A stretch of 64,000 bases of DNA, taken from Girardinichthys multiradiatus (taxonomy: Eukaryota > Chordata > Actinopteri > Cyprinodontiformes > Goodeidae). The number at the start of each line of letters is the position of its first letter. Positions within the stretch are counted from its first letter, which is position 1. The DNA lies in the NCBI RefSeq assembly GCF_021462225.1, contig NC_061805.1, positions 2,045,001-2,109,000 on the forward strand, written 5' to 3'. Positions 22,480 to 32,551 of this stretch are shown here, piece by piece. The notes under the pieces were generated by a model. The model was not told the DNA's origin. It saw only the letters and a program-made list of their open reading frames with translations, and did no database searches. Made by a program: the position numbers and the translations under genes.

Positions 22480-25400
22480 TTAGAAAACAGATTCAAAGGC
22501 CACTCTAAACAAATAAGTTTTTAATGTTGATTTAAAACAATTTAGGGTTTCGGCACTTTTACAGTTTTCTGGGAGTTTAATCCAGATTAGTGGAACATAA
22601 GAACTAAAAGCTGCTTCTCCATGTTTGGTTCTGGTTCTGGGTATGCAGAGTAGATTTGAGCCAGAAGACCTGAGAAGTCTGGGTGGTTGATACAGTGACA
22701 ACAAGTCTGTAATGTATTTTGGTGCTAAGCCATGCAGTGATTTATAGACTAACAGAAGTATTTTAAAGTCTGTTTTCTGAGCTACAGGGAGCCAGTGTAG
22801 GGACTTTAGAACCGCGGTGATGTGCTCCACTTTCTTAGTTCTAGTGAGGATGCGGGCAGCAGCGTTCTGGATCAACTGCAGCTGTCTGATCAACCTTTTA
22901 GGTAGACCTGTGAAGACACCGTTGCAGTAATCAATTCAATGTGCCTCTGAAGGTTCAGGTATGAGTCCATCACTACACCCAGGTTTCAAGCCTGATTGGT
23001 GGTTTCTAGCTGTATTAACTGAAGCTGTGTGCTAACCTTTGAACACTCTTCCTTTGGTCCAAAGATTTTACTTCAGTTTTGTTTTGATTCAGCTGGAGAA
23101 AATTTTGGCCCATCCATGCATTGATTTCTTCTAAGCATTTACCCAGCGCTTGAGTGGCTTCATAGTCACCTGGTGACATCGTAACGTATAGCTGTGTGTC
23201 GTCTGCATAGTTATGATAACTTATGTTGTTGTTTATTAAAATCTGAGTAAGGCGGAGCATGTAGATATTGAATAGGAGTGGCCCTAAGATGGACCCTTGG
23301 GGAATGCCACATGTGATTTTTGTGCTCTCTGATGTAAAGTTACCTACTGACACAAAAAAGTCCCTGTCCTTCAAGTAGGATTTAAACCAGTTGAGTGCTG
23401 TACCAGAAATGCCAACCCAGTTTTCCAGGCACTCTAATAAAACGATCAACAGTGTCGAATGCTGCACTAAGGTCCAATAATATCAGCACTGTGGTTCTTC
23501 CACAGTCTGCATTTATACGGATGTCATTGAACACCTTGACAAGAGCAGTCTCTGTACTGTGGTGAGCAGGAAGCCTGACTGGAAGACAATGCAGCGGTTG
23601 GTCGTTGTTAGGAAGTTGTTTAACTGTTGAAACACAGCTTTTTCAATAATCTTACTGATGAAGTGGAGGTTTGATATAGGCCTGTAGTTCTGTAATAGCA
23701 GCTTGTCCAAGTTGCTCTTTTTCAATAGAGGTTTGATAATTGCTGTTTTCAGGGCCTGGAGGAAAACACCTGACAAAAGGGACGCGTTTATTATTTGTGT
23801 TAAATCCGATGTTATTACGGGCAAAGCTTTCTTAAGGAAAACTGTGGGTAAAACAACGAGACAGCAGGAAGAAGAGCGTCGTTGCTGTACGATTTCTTCA
23901 AAGTTGTTGTAGTTTATTTGGTGAAATTGGGAAATTTTGTCAAAATCAGTTCTAGTTGGAGACAACATTGGTACTGGAGTTGATGTGGATGTGCTGACTG
24001 CCCCTCTGATCTTTTGGGTTTTCAGTGAAGAAGTTAACAAATTCATTGCAGGCCCTGGTAGAGTGGAGTTCAGATGCTACAGTTACAGGAGGGTTTATCA
24101 ACCTTTCGACCGTGGCAAATAATGCACGAGCATTGTTAATGTTTTTGCTGATGATCTCAGAAAAGAAAGATTCCCTTGCCTTGCATTTTTCAGTTGTAGG
24201 TTATATCTGTATAGTCTCTCTTTATAGATAATATAGTGAACCTGGAGTCCAGTCATTCTCCACCTGCGTTCAACTTTTCGACACTCCTTTTTTTCACTTC
24301 TGACTGGTGGAGCACTTCTCCACCCAGACATTTTCTTCCCAGAAACGACTTTCACTTTAATTGGAGCAATTGAATCAATGATGTCCAAGATTTTAAAATG
24401 AAAGTTATCTACCAGCCCATCTACAGTGTTACAGGGCAAAGTGGAGGTTGAAGAGTAAATCTGGTTAAAGGTTTCAGCAGCACCGTCTATAAAGATGCGT
24501 TTTCTTTTAATTTATCTTTGGCAAACTGAGCGATTGGAGATGATGCTTTCAAAAATAACAGAAAAGTGGTTAGATAGGGCAACATCAGTTACAGACACCT
24601 TGGAAATGTTTAGACCCTTAGTGATGATCAAGTCCAAAATATGTCCATGTTTGTGCGTTTGCTGTTTAACATGTTGAGTCAGACCAACATTTCTAAGAGT
24701 GTCACATAGATCTATTGCACTTCTGTCTTCAGTATTGTTAATGTGAATGTTGAAGTCTCCCACAATATTTTAACAGTCATAATCAACACATATCACAGAT
24801 AAAAGCTCATTAAAATCACTAAAAAGTTTCTTTTGGACTTAGGAGGCCTGTAAATATTGAAGAACATGGTTCGGATCGGGCTCTTTACCTGGAGAGCCAA
24901 ACATTCAAAAGAGTCAAATTTGCCCAGAAATACTTTTTTACACTCTAATAAATCTTTAAACAAAGTGGCCACCCCTTCACGTTTTCTTTGTTGTCTGCTC
25001 TGACAAAGAAAATTGTAGTTCGGAGGCGTCGCCTCTATCAGAATGGGAGCTTCCTTAAATTCATGTAACCATGTTTCCGTTAAAAACAAAATCAAGATCA
25101 TGGTCAGTAATGAAGTCATTGATTAAAAAGGATTTTCCTGACAGAGATCTAATGTTCAATAAAGCCAGTTTATATGACTTAGTTGCTGATATTAACTCTG
25201 TGTCTGGTTGTACCTGACAGTTTATGGCTTTTTTGATTGTTTATTACTGTCTCTTATCCTTTTGGTTTTGTTTTTTCTGTCACGTATAAGCACAGAGATT
25301 TTACAACTATCTCCAATTAGGGGCCCAAGTTTTTCCTGGACATGCTCATTTCTGATAGTTACCACTGGGGCCCAGACTGTATCACAGAGAAGTGATTTGA

Positions 25401-25488
25401 AGATCCTAATTAGGAGGAGATCGATTAGGAGGTGGTGAGGCTCTGCGGCATTTGGAAGATGTTGGTTGAGTAGCAGGGCCTCAGCCAC
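22480..25488 (-). pseudogene. L2 ORF2: endonuclease and reverse transcriptase, broken
   Basis: Pieces in order along the minus strand: MAEALLLNQHLP start (25,488), LTETWLHEF (endonuclease, 25,080), MGDFNIHIN (24,763), DVALSNHFSVIF (catalytic SDH changed to SNH, 24,590), NYRPISNLHFISKIIEKAVF (RT block, 23,680), [18 protein letters not shown] (23,300), [11 protein letters not shown] with intact YADD (23,205), and the C-terminal QLQLIQNAAARILTRTKK to FRVAFESVF (22,893-22,480). Stops and frameshifts occur at about 25,100, 24,770, 24,440, 23,510 and 23,015. The SNH change and the frame breaks mean no activity. Confidence 0.85.
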
Positions 25489-26836
25489 GGGGGGTGTTGA
25501 ATGGAGAAGATGTCAGAGCCATTTGGGTCCCGATCTTAAGAGCTCCTTTCATGTTATCACAATCCAGTAAAGCAAAAAGGGGGCTCAGTGGGGAGATGGG
25601 AGAGTTCTGTGCGGTCTGGGTCGGGGTCTGGGGTGAGGGGGGTTTAACGGGGGGCACGGTCTGGGTTTGGGGGGAGGGGGGTATAACGGGGGGGTCCACT
25701 TCCCCTGTGGATTTCGACGGCAAGACCTTTTGTGATGACCTCTCTTTCTCAGCCAACTTGCCGGTTGTCTCTGCTGGAGCTGTTGGAGGCAGCGTTATCA
25801 TTGTTGTTGATACTCCATGTTCTCTGCTGAAGGTTGAAGCTGCTGGCAGATTATTGACTGAATAGAAGAGATTAGATGTGAGACGTCTGGCTCCCGGCTT
25901 GTTCAAACAGAAACCATCTTGCTTGAAGAGTTGTCTTTTTTCCCAAAAAATATTGAAGTTGTCGATGAAGTTCACAGATGTAGTAGCAGATTATTAATCA
26001 TCAGAAGTCTCCAAAAAATCTCATCTCCACAGAAAATCGGTGCAAAGGGTCCACTGAGGAACACCTTGATATTGAGACCTCCAACAATATTCAAAAGACG
26101 AGTGAAATCCTCCTTCAATCCTTCTGATTTTTTCTTAGCCACATCATCCATGGCTCCACAGTGTAAAATAAGGTTTTCTAGAGACGGGCGCTTTCTGTAA
26201 TTGCAAGAATATTCTCTGAGATATCAGACATCACATTACTGGTACCAGTCATAACTTCTGTGTTTTTCTTGTTGCAGACGTTTTTAATCCCATCCACAGC
26301 TGTGTTGCCCACTATTAGGGCTCTTGGTCCGGTGGGGTACTTTTTCTCTGACAATTTAGGAGAAGACTGTTTAGAATGAAGGTTGTTCTCAAACCTTTTA
26401 TTGTTCTCAGAAGATGGATAGTTTTCCTGGTTTTCATTCTGTAGTGGAGCAAATCTGTTTTGGAGGGGAATTCCCTTTTTTCCAGCTGTCTCACTCCTAT
26501 CAGTTGTTGTGACAGCAGTTCGCTGTCAAAGTCTCCTTTTCCCAGGGGAAACGGGGGGATTTCTCTGTAATTCTGGCCATTCTAATTTATTTAATTGCTG
26601 AGATCTTCCAGTGAGTCGTCCACCTTGATTTTTTTGGGCATGCGCCTAAAACATGCCAGGGGGGTCTGCCGGTAGGTTTATTCTCAGTGTTCTGTTTGCC
26701 GGCTGAGTTGTTGAGTTGAATCATCGCTGTACCCTATATTCACCTCCACATTCACTTCTAGTCGATGGATTTTCATCTCCAAAACATCCAAGTTCTGTAA
26801 ATGTTTGTCGAAGTCTTCTGTGGTGAAGGGAGGCAT
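25481..26836 (-). pseudogene. L2 ORF1: coiled coil plus SGNH-esterase-like domain, broken
   Basis: The minus-strand start at 26,836 opens with MPPFTTEDFDKHLQNLDVLE, a heptad-like helix. Further on come PRALIVGNTAVDGIKNV (esterase block I region, about 26,310), LILHCGAMDDVAKK (block III region, about 26,160) and DGFCLNKPGARRL (block V, about 25,905). SGNH esterases have D-x-x-H in block V; here the His position is Cys, so catalysis is doubtful. A Pro/Thr-rich tail (PPVIPPSPQTQTVPPVKPPS) ends at 25,481, a few bases past the ORF2 start at 25,488. Several frame breaks. ORF1 proteins of L2/CR1 elements bind RNA and membranes through these parts; that role is inferred from the family. Confidence 0.7.
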
Positions 26837-27075
26837 TTTGTGCTGATTTGCTGGCGTCAACTTGTCCTTCTTTTGAGTTCGATTATAAAAACATCAAAAT
26901 CCTTTAGAAAAAAAAATAATAATAATAATCCTTTGGAGTCGCTTGTAAGAAGTAGTTTTAGTCCAATATTTCTGTAATTTTGGCTAAGAGATAAAAAGTT
27001 AGGAGTAAAAGAATGCAAGCAGGCAGGGAGCTTAGGTAAAAAGGCGGAAGCAGCCTCTCTACATGTAAAAAGCAA

Positions 27076-27984
27076 TTCTTGACACTGTTCTTATCAAGAA
27101 GAAATGGGGCCAAACAATTAAGAGTAAACTCTCTCTACCTTCTACCCATTCTTTCAGACATTCAGTCAAAAATCTAATGGCAGTTACCGAATTGACTATT
27201 TACTTGCAACCTATGGTGTCCTGTTGCAACATGTACTTCTAAACATTCCAGTGGTTATCCATTGTTGTTCATTATTGGCAAACAATGGCAAGTACAGAAA
27301 TCCAACAACAAAACAACAATGTAGTTGAAATCTGGCAGGCTGGTCCTCTCAGTTACACCCTTCTAGATTATACAGTTTTCACCTGACCACTGCCCCCAGC
27401 CCGTAAAACAATGAAATCCTCAGACAGAGCCACTACCTGAAAGCTTCATTAACTCTCTTGTTCACTGAGATTGCTCCAAATTAGGTTAACAAGACATCAT
27501 CCCTCCTTCCACTCCAGTGATTCCATAGTGGTAGTTTCCTCCACAGCATATGTACCAAAACCAATACTAACCAATAGGTAGAGTCTCTTAACCACTCGCT
27601 CAAGCACAGTTTTCTGATGACTTTTAAGTGATAAAATACAATAACTTATTGGAGCAACATTTCAAAAGTGCTTTCAAAATTACATGTAATCCATAAACAG
27701 CAACAAGGAAATGGATTTAGAGGACATTAAGGTTAACAATGTCCTCTAACTCTAACATATCTGGCAGACTTGAATCTGTCCCATATTGTCTTTCCAATGC
27801 TTGACTGGTAAAAACTTTAAAATCTTTGGTATAAACATTCTTGTAATTTGGTTGTGCCCCCATTATACTTTCTGCAGTCCCAACAACATAACTTTGGGGT
27901 TAATTAGTTGCTCTAGATTGGCCTTAACTGTGAGCCTGTGTTTGTGGTTGTTTGTCCTGGGTGTCTTTGTGGCCTTGTGACAGA
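27076..27984. other. Intergenic, nothing recognised
   Basis: No exon or element recognised. An inverted pair of short GAGGACATT/AATGTCCTC words occurs at 27,719-27,748. Confidence 0.3.
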
Positions 27985-28112
27985 CTGATGAACTGTCCAG
28001 GAGGTTCCTCACCTCTCGCCCAATGACTGCTGGAGAAAGGCACCAGCTCCTCCGCAACCCTGCAAGGATAAGCGGGTTTGAATAAATGGATGGATGGATG
28101 GATGGATTGATG
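27985..28112 (+). repeat. LINE/SINE 3' end with (GGAT)n tail
   Basis: Reads CTGTCCAGGAGGTTCCTCAC, CTCTCGCCCAATGACTGCTG, AAGGATAAGCGGGTTTGAAT and then AAATGGATGGATGGATGG. This is a frequent fish retroelement 3' terminus. The same family appears inverted at 30,885-31,150. Confidence 0.6.
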
Positions 28113-28349
28113 AATCTTTAGATTCCTTGTGATGTTCCTTTAGAACATCCTTCCTTGGATGCTGTTGTTTGAAATGTAGTTCCAAAATTTGCTACTACTT
28201 TTTTCTAGTTTGAATAAACATTTCAAATTAAAGTTTAGATTCGGCCAGTGTAAATTAACCTGGTTTCTGTTTTACACTTTGTCTTGTCATGAGTTGAGTG
28301 TTGGAGATGGAACAACAAGGCATTCTGAGGCTGGAGGCTGGCGGCAGCG

Positions 28350-28610
28350 ATGCAGAACTCAGACAGCGTAGAGCCGGTGTCTGGCAGCGTGGAGTGGGCT
28401 CAGGCGCTTAAAAGCGAAGCAGTGGAGGCATCCTGGCCACAGTGTCCATGTCTGGAACACCTGGGCTGTATTCCATTGAGTGGCCTCCCGGCGCTTGGAA
28501 GTGGATCGCCCCCGACTGGTGCAGTGGCATACGCCAATGGGGCACACCCGACTGGTGCACAGTGCATGCCAAGAAGGTGGCTGGTACTTGAGAAACTAGA
28601 GAGAGGTTAG
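28350..28610 (+). other. Unassigned GC-rich open frame
   Basis: 86 codons including SVEWAQALKSEAVEASWPQC and CLEHLGCIPLSGLPALGSGS. It is on the strand opposite to the element's presumed sense. Similar reading frames accompany dispersed fish repeats, so I treat it as part of the repeat rather than a host gene. Confidence 0.25.
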
Positions 28611-28662
28611 AGGGCTGTGGCGCGGGTCCTTGCTGACGCTGGCGGAGAATGTGTGTGAGGCG

Positions 28663-28848
28663 TCAAACCATCGGTCCAACAGTAAAGCAGACTTGAGCTG
28701 TCGTAGAAGGGAGGATCTTAACATCTTCGTATAAATGTTCCGCCTCCTCCAGCTGTTGCTGAATCCACCGCAGAGATTCTGCAGCCTTCCTGTCTGCTTG
28801 GTCCAAATACTGGCTGGTGTCTTTTGCCAGTAGTTGGATACGGACCAT
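28663..28848 (-). CDS. Small helical open frame within the dispersed element
   Basis: 61 codons with a predicted helix KAAESLRWIQQQLEEAEHLY and then EDVKILP. It shares the core W-[IV]-Q-Q-Q-[LI]-E-E-A and a downstream x-LP with the frame at 19,440-19,697. No known domain recognised. It may be the vestige of a gag-like coiled-coil protein of a non-autonomous family; expression is unknown. Confidence 0.3.
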   Translation of the reverse strand: MVRIQLLAKDTSQYLDQADRKAAESLRWIQQQLEEAEHLYEDVKILPSTTAQVCFTVGPMV

Positions 28849-29449
28849 GATGCAGCATAGTAATGATTTTAATAATAAATGAAATCAGAAACTCACGGAG
28901 CTCTTTGAACAACAGGATAGAGACCATGGGCAAAGACACAGACAGACCATCAGAAGACTCCAGCGACAAGGCCACAGAAAACAGGAACTTAAATACAAAT
29001 GAATTAAAACGAAGATCATATTAGTGCAATTATCAACAACATAAAACAAGTTTGGATCCTGACATGTCTAGTTTCTCTAATGGACTCAAGCATTTTAAAA
29101 GCCATTGTCTCTCATGTAATCAGACCTTGGTTTATCCTCAGAAGCAACTGTGAAAAAGACAGTAGTATTAATTGTAGTACACTACCAAAACGGCTGCAAC
29201 ATGTTATCTTTAGTAGACTGGGCTTTTAAACAGTTTGAGTTTAGACTGGAAATCAGCCCCTGGCACCTCAGCAGACAGAGCTGGTAACAACACGCAGCTT
29301 TTTAAACTGGCAACTTTATCACAATAGTGACAGTCTTCAGTTTGAAGCCCAGAAAAACACCCCAGTAGCTCAATGTAGGTGTGCTGATAACATTATCAAT
29401 AAACCGACATTTGCATTAATTTCAGGATCACATGATTCCTGATGCCAGT

Positions 29450-30310
29450 TCAAGTTGAATCATGTCTTATTATTGTTGCTGAGAATTATTATTGATTTTG
29501 AGAATTATTCTGTGCTTGTGTCACTTGACCTCAGTGCTGAATTAGATACAGTGGACCAAAGCATTTTACTCAATAGACTTATGTATCTGGCTTGCATTTC
29601 TGGCTTTGCATTGGACTGGTTTTTACTTTTATCTACTAAATAGATGTTTCTCTATTGAAGAGACAATGGGTACTGCACAGCAAACGTTTCTTTGGGATTT
29701 CCCGTGAGTCAATAGTCCATTATGATTTTAATTTTATACACTCTCCCATAGCATATTATTCAGTCTTTTAATGAAAGCTCTTATCATTTTTATGCAGATG
29801 ACATTCAGGTTTACGTGTCTTTTAAATAACACCATTTTAATAAGATAAGTAAATTGTTCCACTGCTAAACTAAAATGATGTATGGCCTGAATAATCATGT
29901 TTTGTTTAATTCAAATAAAAGAGAAATAATGATTGTCACTTTATTAGATATGCACTTGGATTTCAGCCAAGTAGTTTCCTTGTTTTTACATCAGTGAAGT
30001 CCAGTGTTTAAGAACCTGGGAACTTTTTCTGTTTTCGAACTCACCCCAGACTCGCATCATAATCCTTCTTGAGCTCTTGCTTCTGACAGCTGAGCAACAT
30101 TGCCAAATTGCCATTGTCAGTCCTTTTATTTTTTAACAAGTAGGCCACTGTAATGCCCTGTTCACCTAAGAAGACAAAGATTGTATTAGATATTGTTTCG
30201 AGTCGTACACAATACTGCGGTCAGATTATTAACAAATTCATACAAGATCATGTAGCCCCTGTTTCCCAATAAAATGTCTTTCTCTGGTGTTCATAATTTA
30301 TTCATTCATT
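29450..30310 (+). pseudogene. L2-like LINE RT fossil
   Basis: Plus-strand pieces, many stops: VLVSLDLSAELDTVDQSILL with LACISGFALDWF (29,510-29,620), YHFYADDIQVYVSF with intact YADD (29,790-29,820), FKNLGTFSVFE (30,010), and a degraded C-terminal part up to about 30,310. This is the RT core of an L2/CR1-clade element, distinct in sequence from the copy at 22-27 kb and more decayed. It ends about 100 bp before the solo LTR. Confidence 0.65.
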
Positions 30311-30414
30311 TTTGTGCATTGGTCCAACATTATTTAGCTGCAAAATCTTTACCAGAAAGAAATGACCACCCTGCAACTCAAACATTCACCTCTACCACCG
30401 AAAAAAAGTCTCAC

Positions 30415-30812
30415 TGTTATGCTTTGGGGTTGTCTGGTTTTTGGTTGGTCTTATTCACAGTTCAAGTTTTGAATCATGTTTCTGTTTATTTTCCTGGTCA
30501 TGCTTTAGTTTTGTCTCTGTTTTGCTCCAGCCACGTTTTGTTCTGTTAATTTGGATCACCTGCACCTATTAATCTGTCTTGTTTCACCTGGTCACACTCC
30601 ATAAATACACACCTGTTCTGTCATTCATGGCAGAAACAGTTCTCAAACTAAGTCTTGTTTTTTTGATCATGCCATGCCTGTCTTGCCTGCCCGTTTGTTG
30701 TTTTGTTCCTTCCTCCTGCTGTGAGTGAGTTTTTGTTATTAAACCTTTTTACTTACCCACATGCTGCCTTCTAGTCTGGATTTTGGGGTCCTATATCTCA
30801 CAAGTCGTAACA
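30415..30812 (+). repeat. Solo LTR (398 bp) with perfect 5-bp target-site duplication
   Basis: Starts TGTTATGC and ends GTCGTAACA. It is flanked on the left by CTCAC (30,410-30,414) and on the right by CTCAC (30,813-30,817). Inside it follows the 18,923 terminal block: TTTGAATCATGTTTCTGTTT, ATAAATACACACCTGTTC, GATCATGCCATGCCTGTC, GTGAGTGAGTTTTTGTT. Inverted end bases TGTTA/TAACA are typical of LTRs. The most likely origin is LTR-LTR recombination. Confidence 0.8.
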
Positions 30813-30884
30813 CTCACTGGCTATTTCTTCCATATAATTAGATTTATTATCTCTCTAACATTCATTTTTTTTACCATTTATTCC

Positions 30885-31150
30885 ATAGTGAGTCACAGGG
30901 GAGCTGGTGCCTATCTCCAGCAGTCTATGGGCAAGAAGCAGGGTCCACAGGTTGCAGGGCAATACAGAGATATACAGGACAGACACACTCATTCACACCT
31001 AAGGCAAGAGACCAGAGTACCTGTTGAGAACACCCACACACACAGGGACAACATGCAAAGTTCATGCAGAAAGACCCCCAGCTGGGAGTTGAACCCAAGA
31101 ACTTCTTGCTGCAAGGCAACAGTGCTACCAACTGCACCACTGTGCAACTC
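30885..31150 (-). repeat. Dispersed retroelement 3' repeat, inverted relative to 27,985
   Basis: Contains GAGCTGGTGCCTATCTCCAG (reverse of the 28,030 sequence), then ACAGGGACAACATGCAAAGT and CAACAGTGCTACCAACTGCA. Common fish retroelement module; no coding part. Confidence 0.5.
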
Positions 31151-31639
31151 TCTCTAACATTTTAATCTGATTTGTATTCATCAACAAACATTTCAGTAGT
31201 TCTTTGCATAGATGCAGTCATTTTGTATGAGTTTTTTTTGTTTTTTGTTTTGTCTAGTCGTCATCCAAAGAAAAGGGCTTGGACAAGAACGATGAAAAAA
31301 AGCTTTCATTATGAAAGTAACGATGATTGAGCAATATTTCTGTCTGTTCTTTGGTAACTCAATTTTGTATCAAATTGTTATCCTAAGGGATAAAGTTCAA
31401 ATAATATGAAGTTAATATGACACAGATTCTGAAATAATTTATTTAAATAGAACCTACATGAAGAGCTTTAATTTTCAATAACAAATAATTTTAGAATCTG
31501 TTCAAACTGTAAAGTACAATACCAGAAAAATAATTAACAATCTAAATATTAATTTCTCTGTTGCTTTAGGTATGGCTTCAAACTAGTGGCATCTGTGTCT
31601 GTTTTTAGAGAGCAACGTCACAGTGGCATGACTTTCCAT
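31151..31639. other. Intergenic, nothing recognised
   Basis: AT-rich DNA between the retroelement repeat and the truncated Tc1 element. No feature recognised. Confidence 0.3.
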
Positions 31640-32549
31640 TTAACCTCTTTAGCTACAGCCTTCAGGATACAATGTTTGAACCATTGGATGCACATGGTCC
31701 TCAAGAATGGTTTGGTAGTCCTTGGCAGTGACGCGCCCATCTAGCACAAGTATTGGGCCAAGGGAATGCCATGATATGGCAGCCCAAACCATCACTGATC
31801 CACCCCCATGCTTCACTCTGGGCATGCAACAGTCTGGGTGGTACGCTTCTTTGGTGCTTCTCCACACCGGTACTCTACCGGATGTGGGGAAAACAGTAAA
31901 GGTGGACTCATCAGAGAGCAATACATGTTTCACATTGTCCACAGCCCAAGATTTGCGCTCCTTGCACCATTGAAACCGACGTTTGGCATTGGCATGAGTG
32001 ACCAAAGGTTTGGCTATAGCAGCCCGGCCGTGTATATTGACCCTGTGGAGCTCCTGACGGACAGTTCTGGTGGAAACAGGAGAGTTGAGGTGCACATTTA
32101 ATTCTGCCGTGATTTGGGCAGCCGTGGTTTTATGTTTTTTGGATACAATCCAGGTTAGCACCCGAACATCCCTTTCAGACAGCTTCCTCTTGCGTCCACA
32201 GTTAATCTTGTTGGATGTGGTTCGTCCTTCTTGGTGGTATGCTGACATTACCCTGGATACCGTGGCTCTTGATACATCACAAAGACTTGCTGTCTTGGTC
32301 ACAGATGCGCCAAGACGTGCACCAACAATTTGTCCTCTTTTGAACTCTGGTATGTCACCCATAATGTTGTGTGCATTTCAATATTTTGAGCAAAACTGTG
32401 CTCTTACCCTGCTAATTGAACCTTCACACTCTGCTCTTACTGGTGCAATGTGCAATCAATGAAGGCTGGCTACCAGGCTGGTCCAATTTAGCCATGAAAC
32501 CTCCCACACTAAAATGACGGCTGTTTCAGTTTCATTGTCTAACCCCTGT
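31640..32549 (-). mobile_element. Tc1-like DNA transposon, 3' truncated
   Basis: The right terminus on the minus strand starts CAGGGGTTAGACAATGAAAC next to a TA dinucleotide (32,550-32,551). A 5' UTR-like segment leads to a transposase frame at 32,362. The opposite terminus is missing: the sequence departs from Tc1 just after the frame stops, at about 31,640. Confidence 0.75.
31649..32362 (-). pseudogene. Tc1-like transposase, N-terminal 237 codons, DDE domain incomplete
   Basis: Open from MGDIPEFKRGQIVGARLGAS. Residues about 18-60 form the first paired-type helix-turn-helix (VTKTASLCDVSRATVSRVMS) and about 62-110 the second, which together bind the terminal repeats. The DDE domain begins at HVLLSDESTFTVF (first catalytic Asp, about residue 150) and continues through GGGSVMVWAAISW. 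The frame ends after LYPEGCS, just before the block that should carry the second Asp (QQDNAP-type), and the Glu block is also gone. Usual Tc1 transposases are about 340 residues. No internal stop interrupts what remains, so it could still make a DNA-binding fragment; whether it is expressed is unknown. Confidence 0.85.
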
Positions 32550-32551
32550 AT

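Larger units (their letters stand above)
22267..27075 (-). mobile_element. Near full-length L2-clade LINE, inactivated
   Basis: On the minus strand the order is a possible 5' UTR (27,075-26,837), ORF1 with an esterase-like domain, ORF2 with endonuclease and RT, and a 3' end GCGCTATATAAATAAACTTG followed by (TTGAC)n at 22,267-22,330. The length of about 4.8 kb, the esterase-bearing ORF1 and the pentameric tail fit fish L2 elements. Frameshifts and stops interrupt both ORFs. The 5' limit is uncertain. Confidence 0.8.
28300..29066 (-). mobile_element. Unclassified dispersed element, possibly LTR-derived, with a small coiled-coil frame
   Basis: On the minus strand the block begins TGTCAGGATCC near 29,066, has ATTTATTATTAAAATCATTA and ATGCTGCATC near 28,855-28,885, then the frame MVRIQLLAKDTSQYLDQADR (28,848 onward). 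The layout matches the 18,923 element: TG start, ATTAAA, ATGCTGC, then a short helical peptide. The GC-rich remainder to 28,300 holds a plus-strand frame (28,350-28,610) of unknown meaning. No RT is visible. Limits approximate. Confidence 0.4.
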
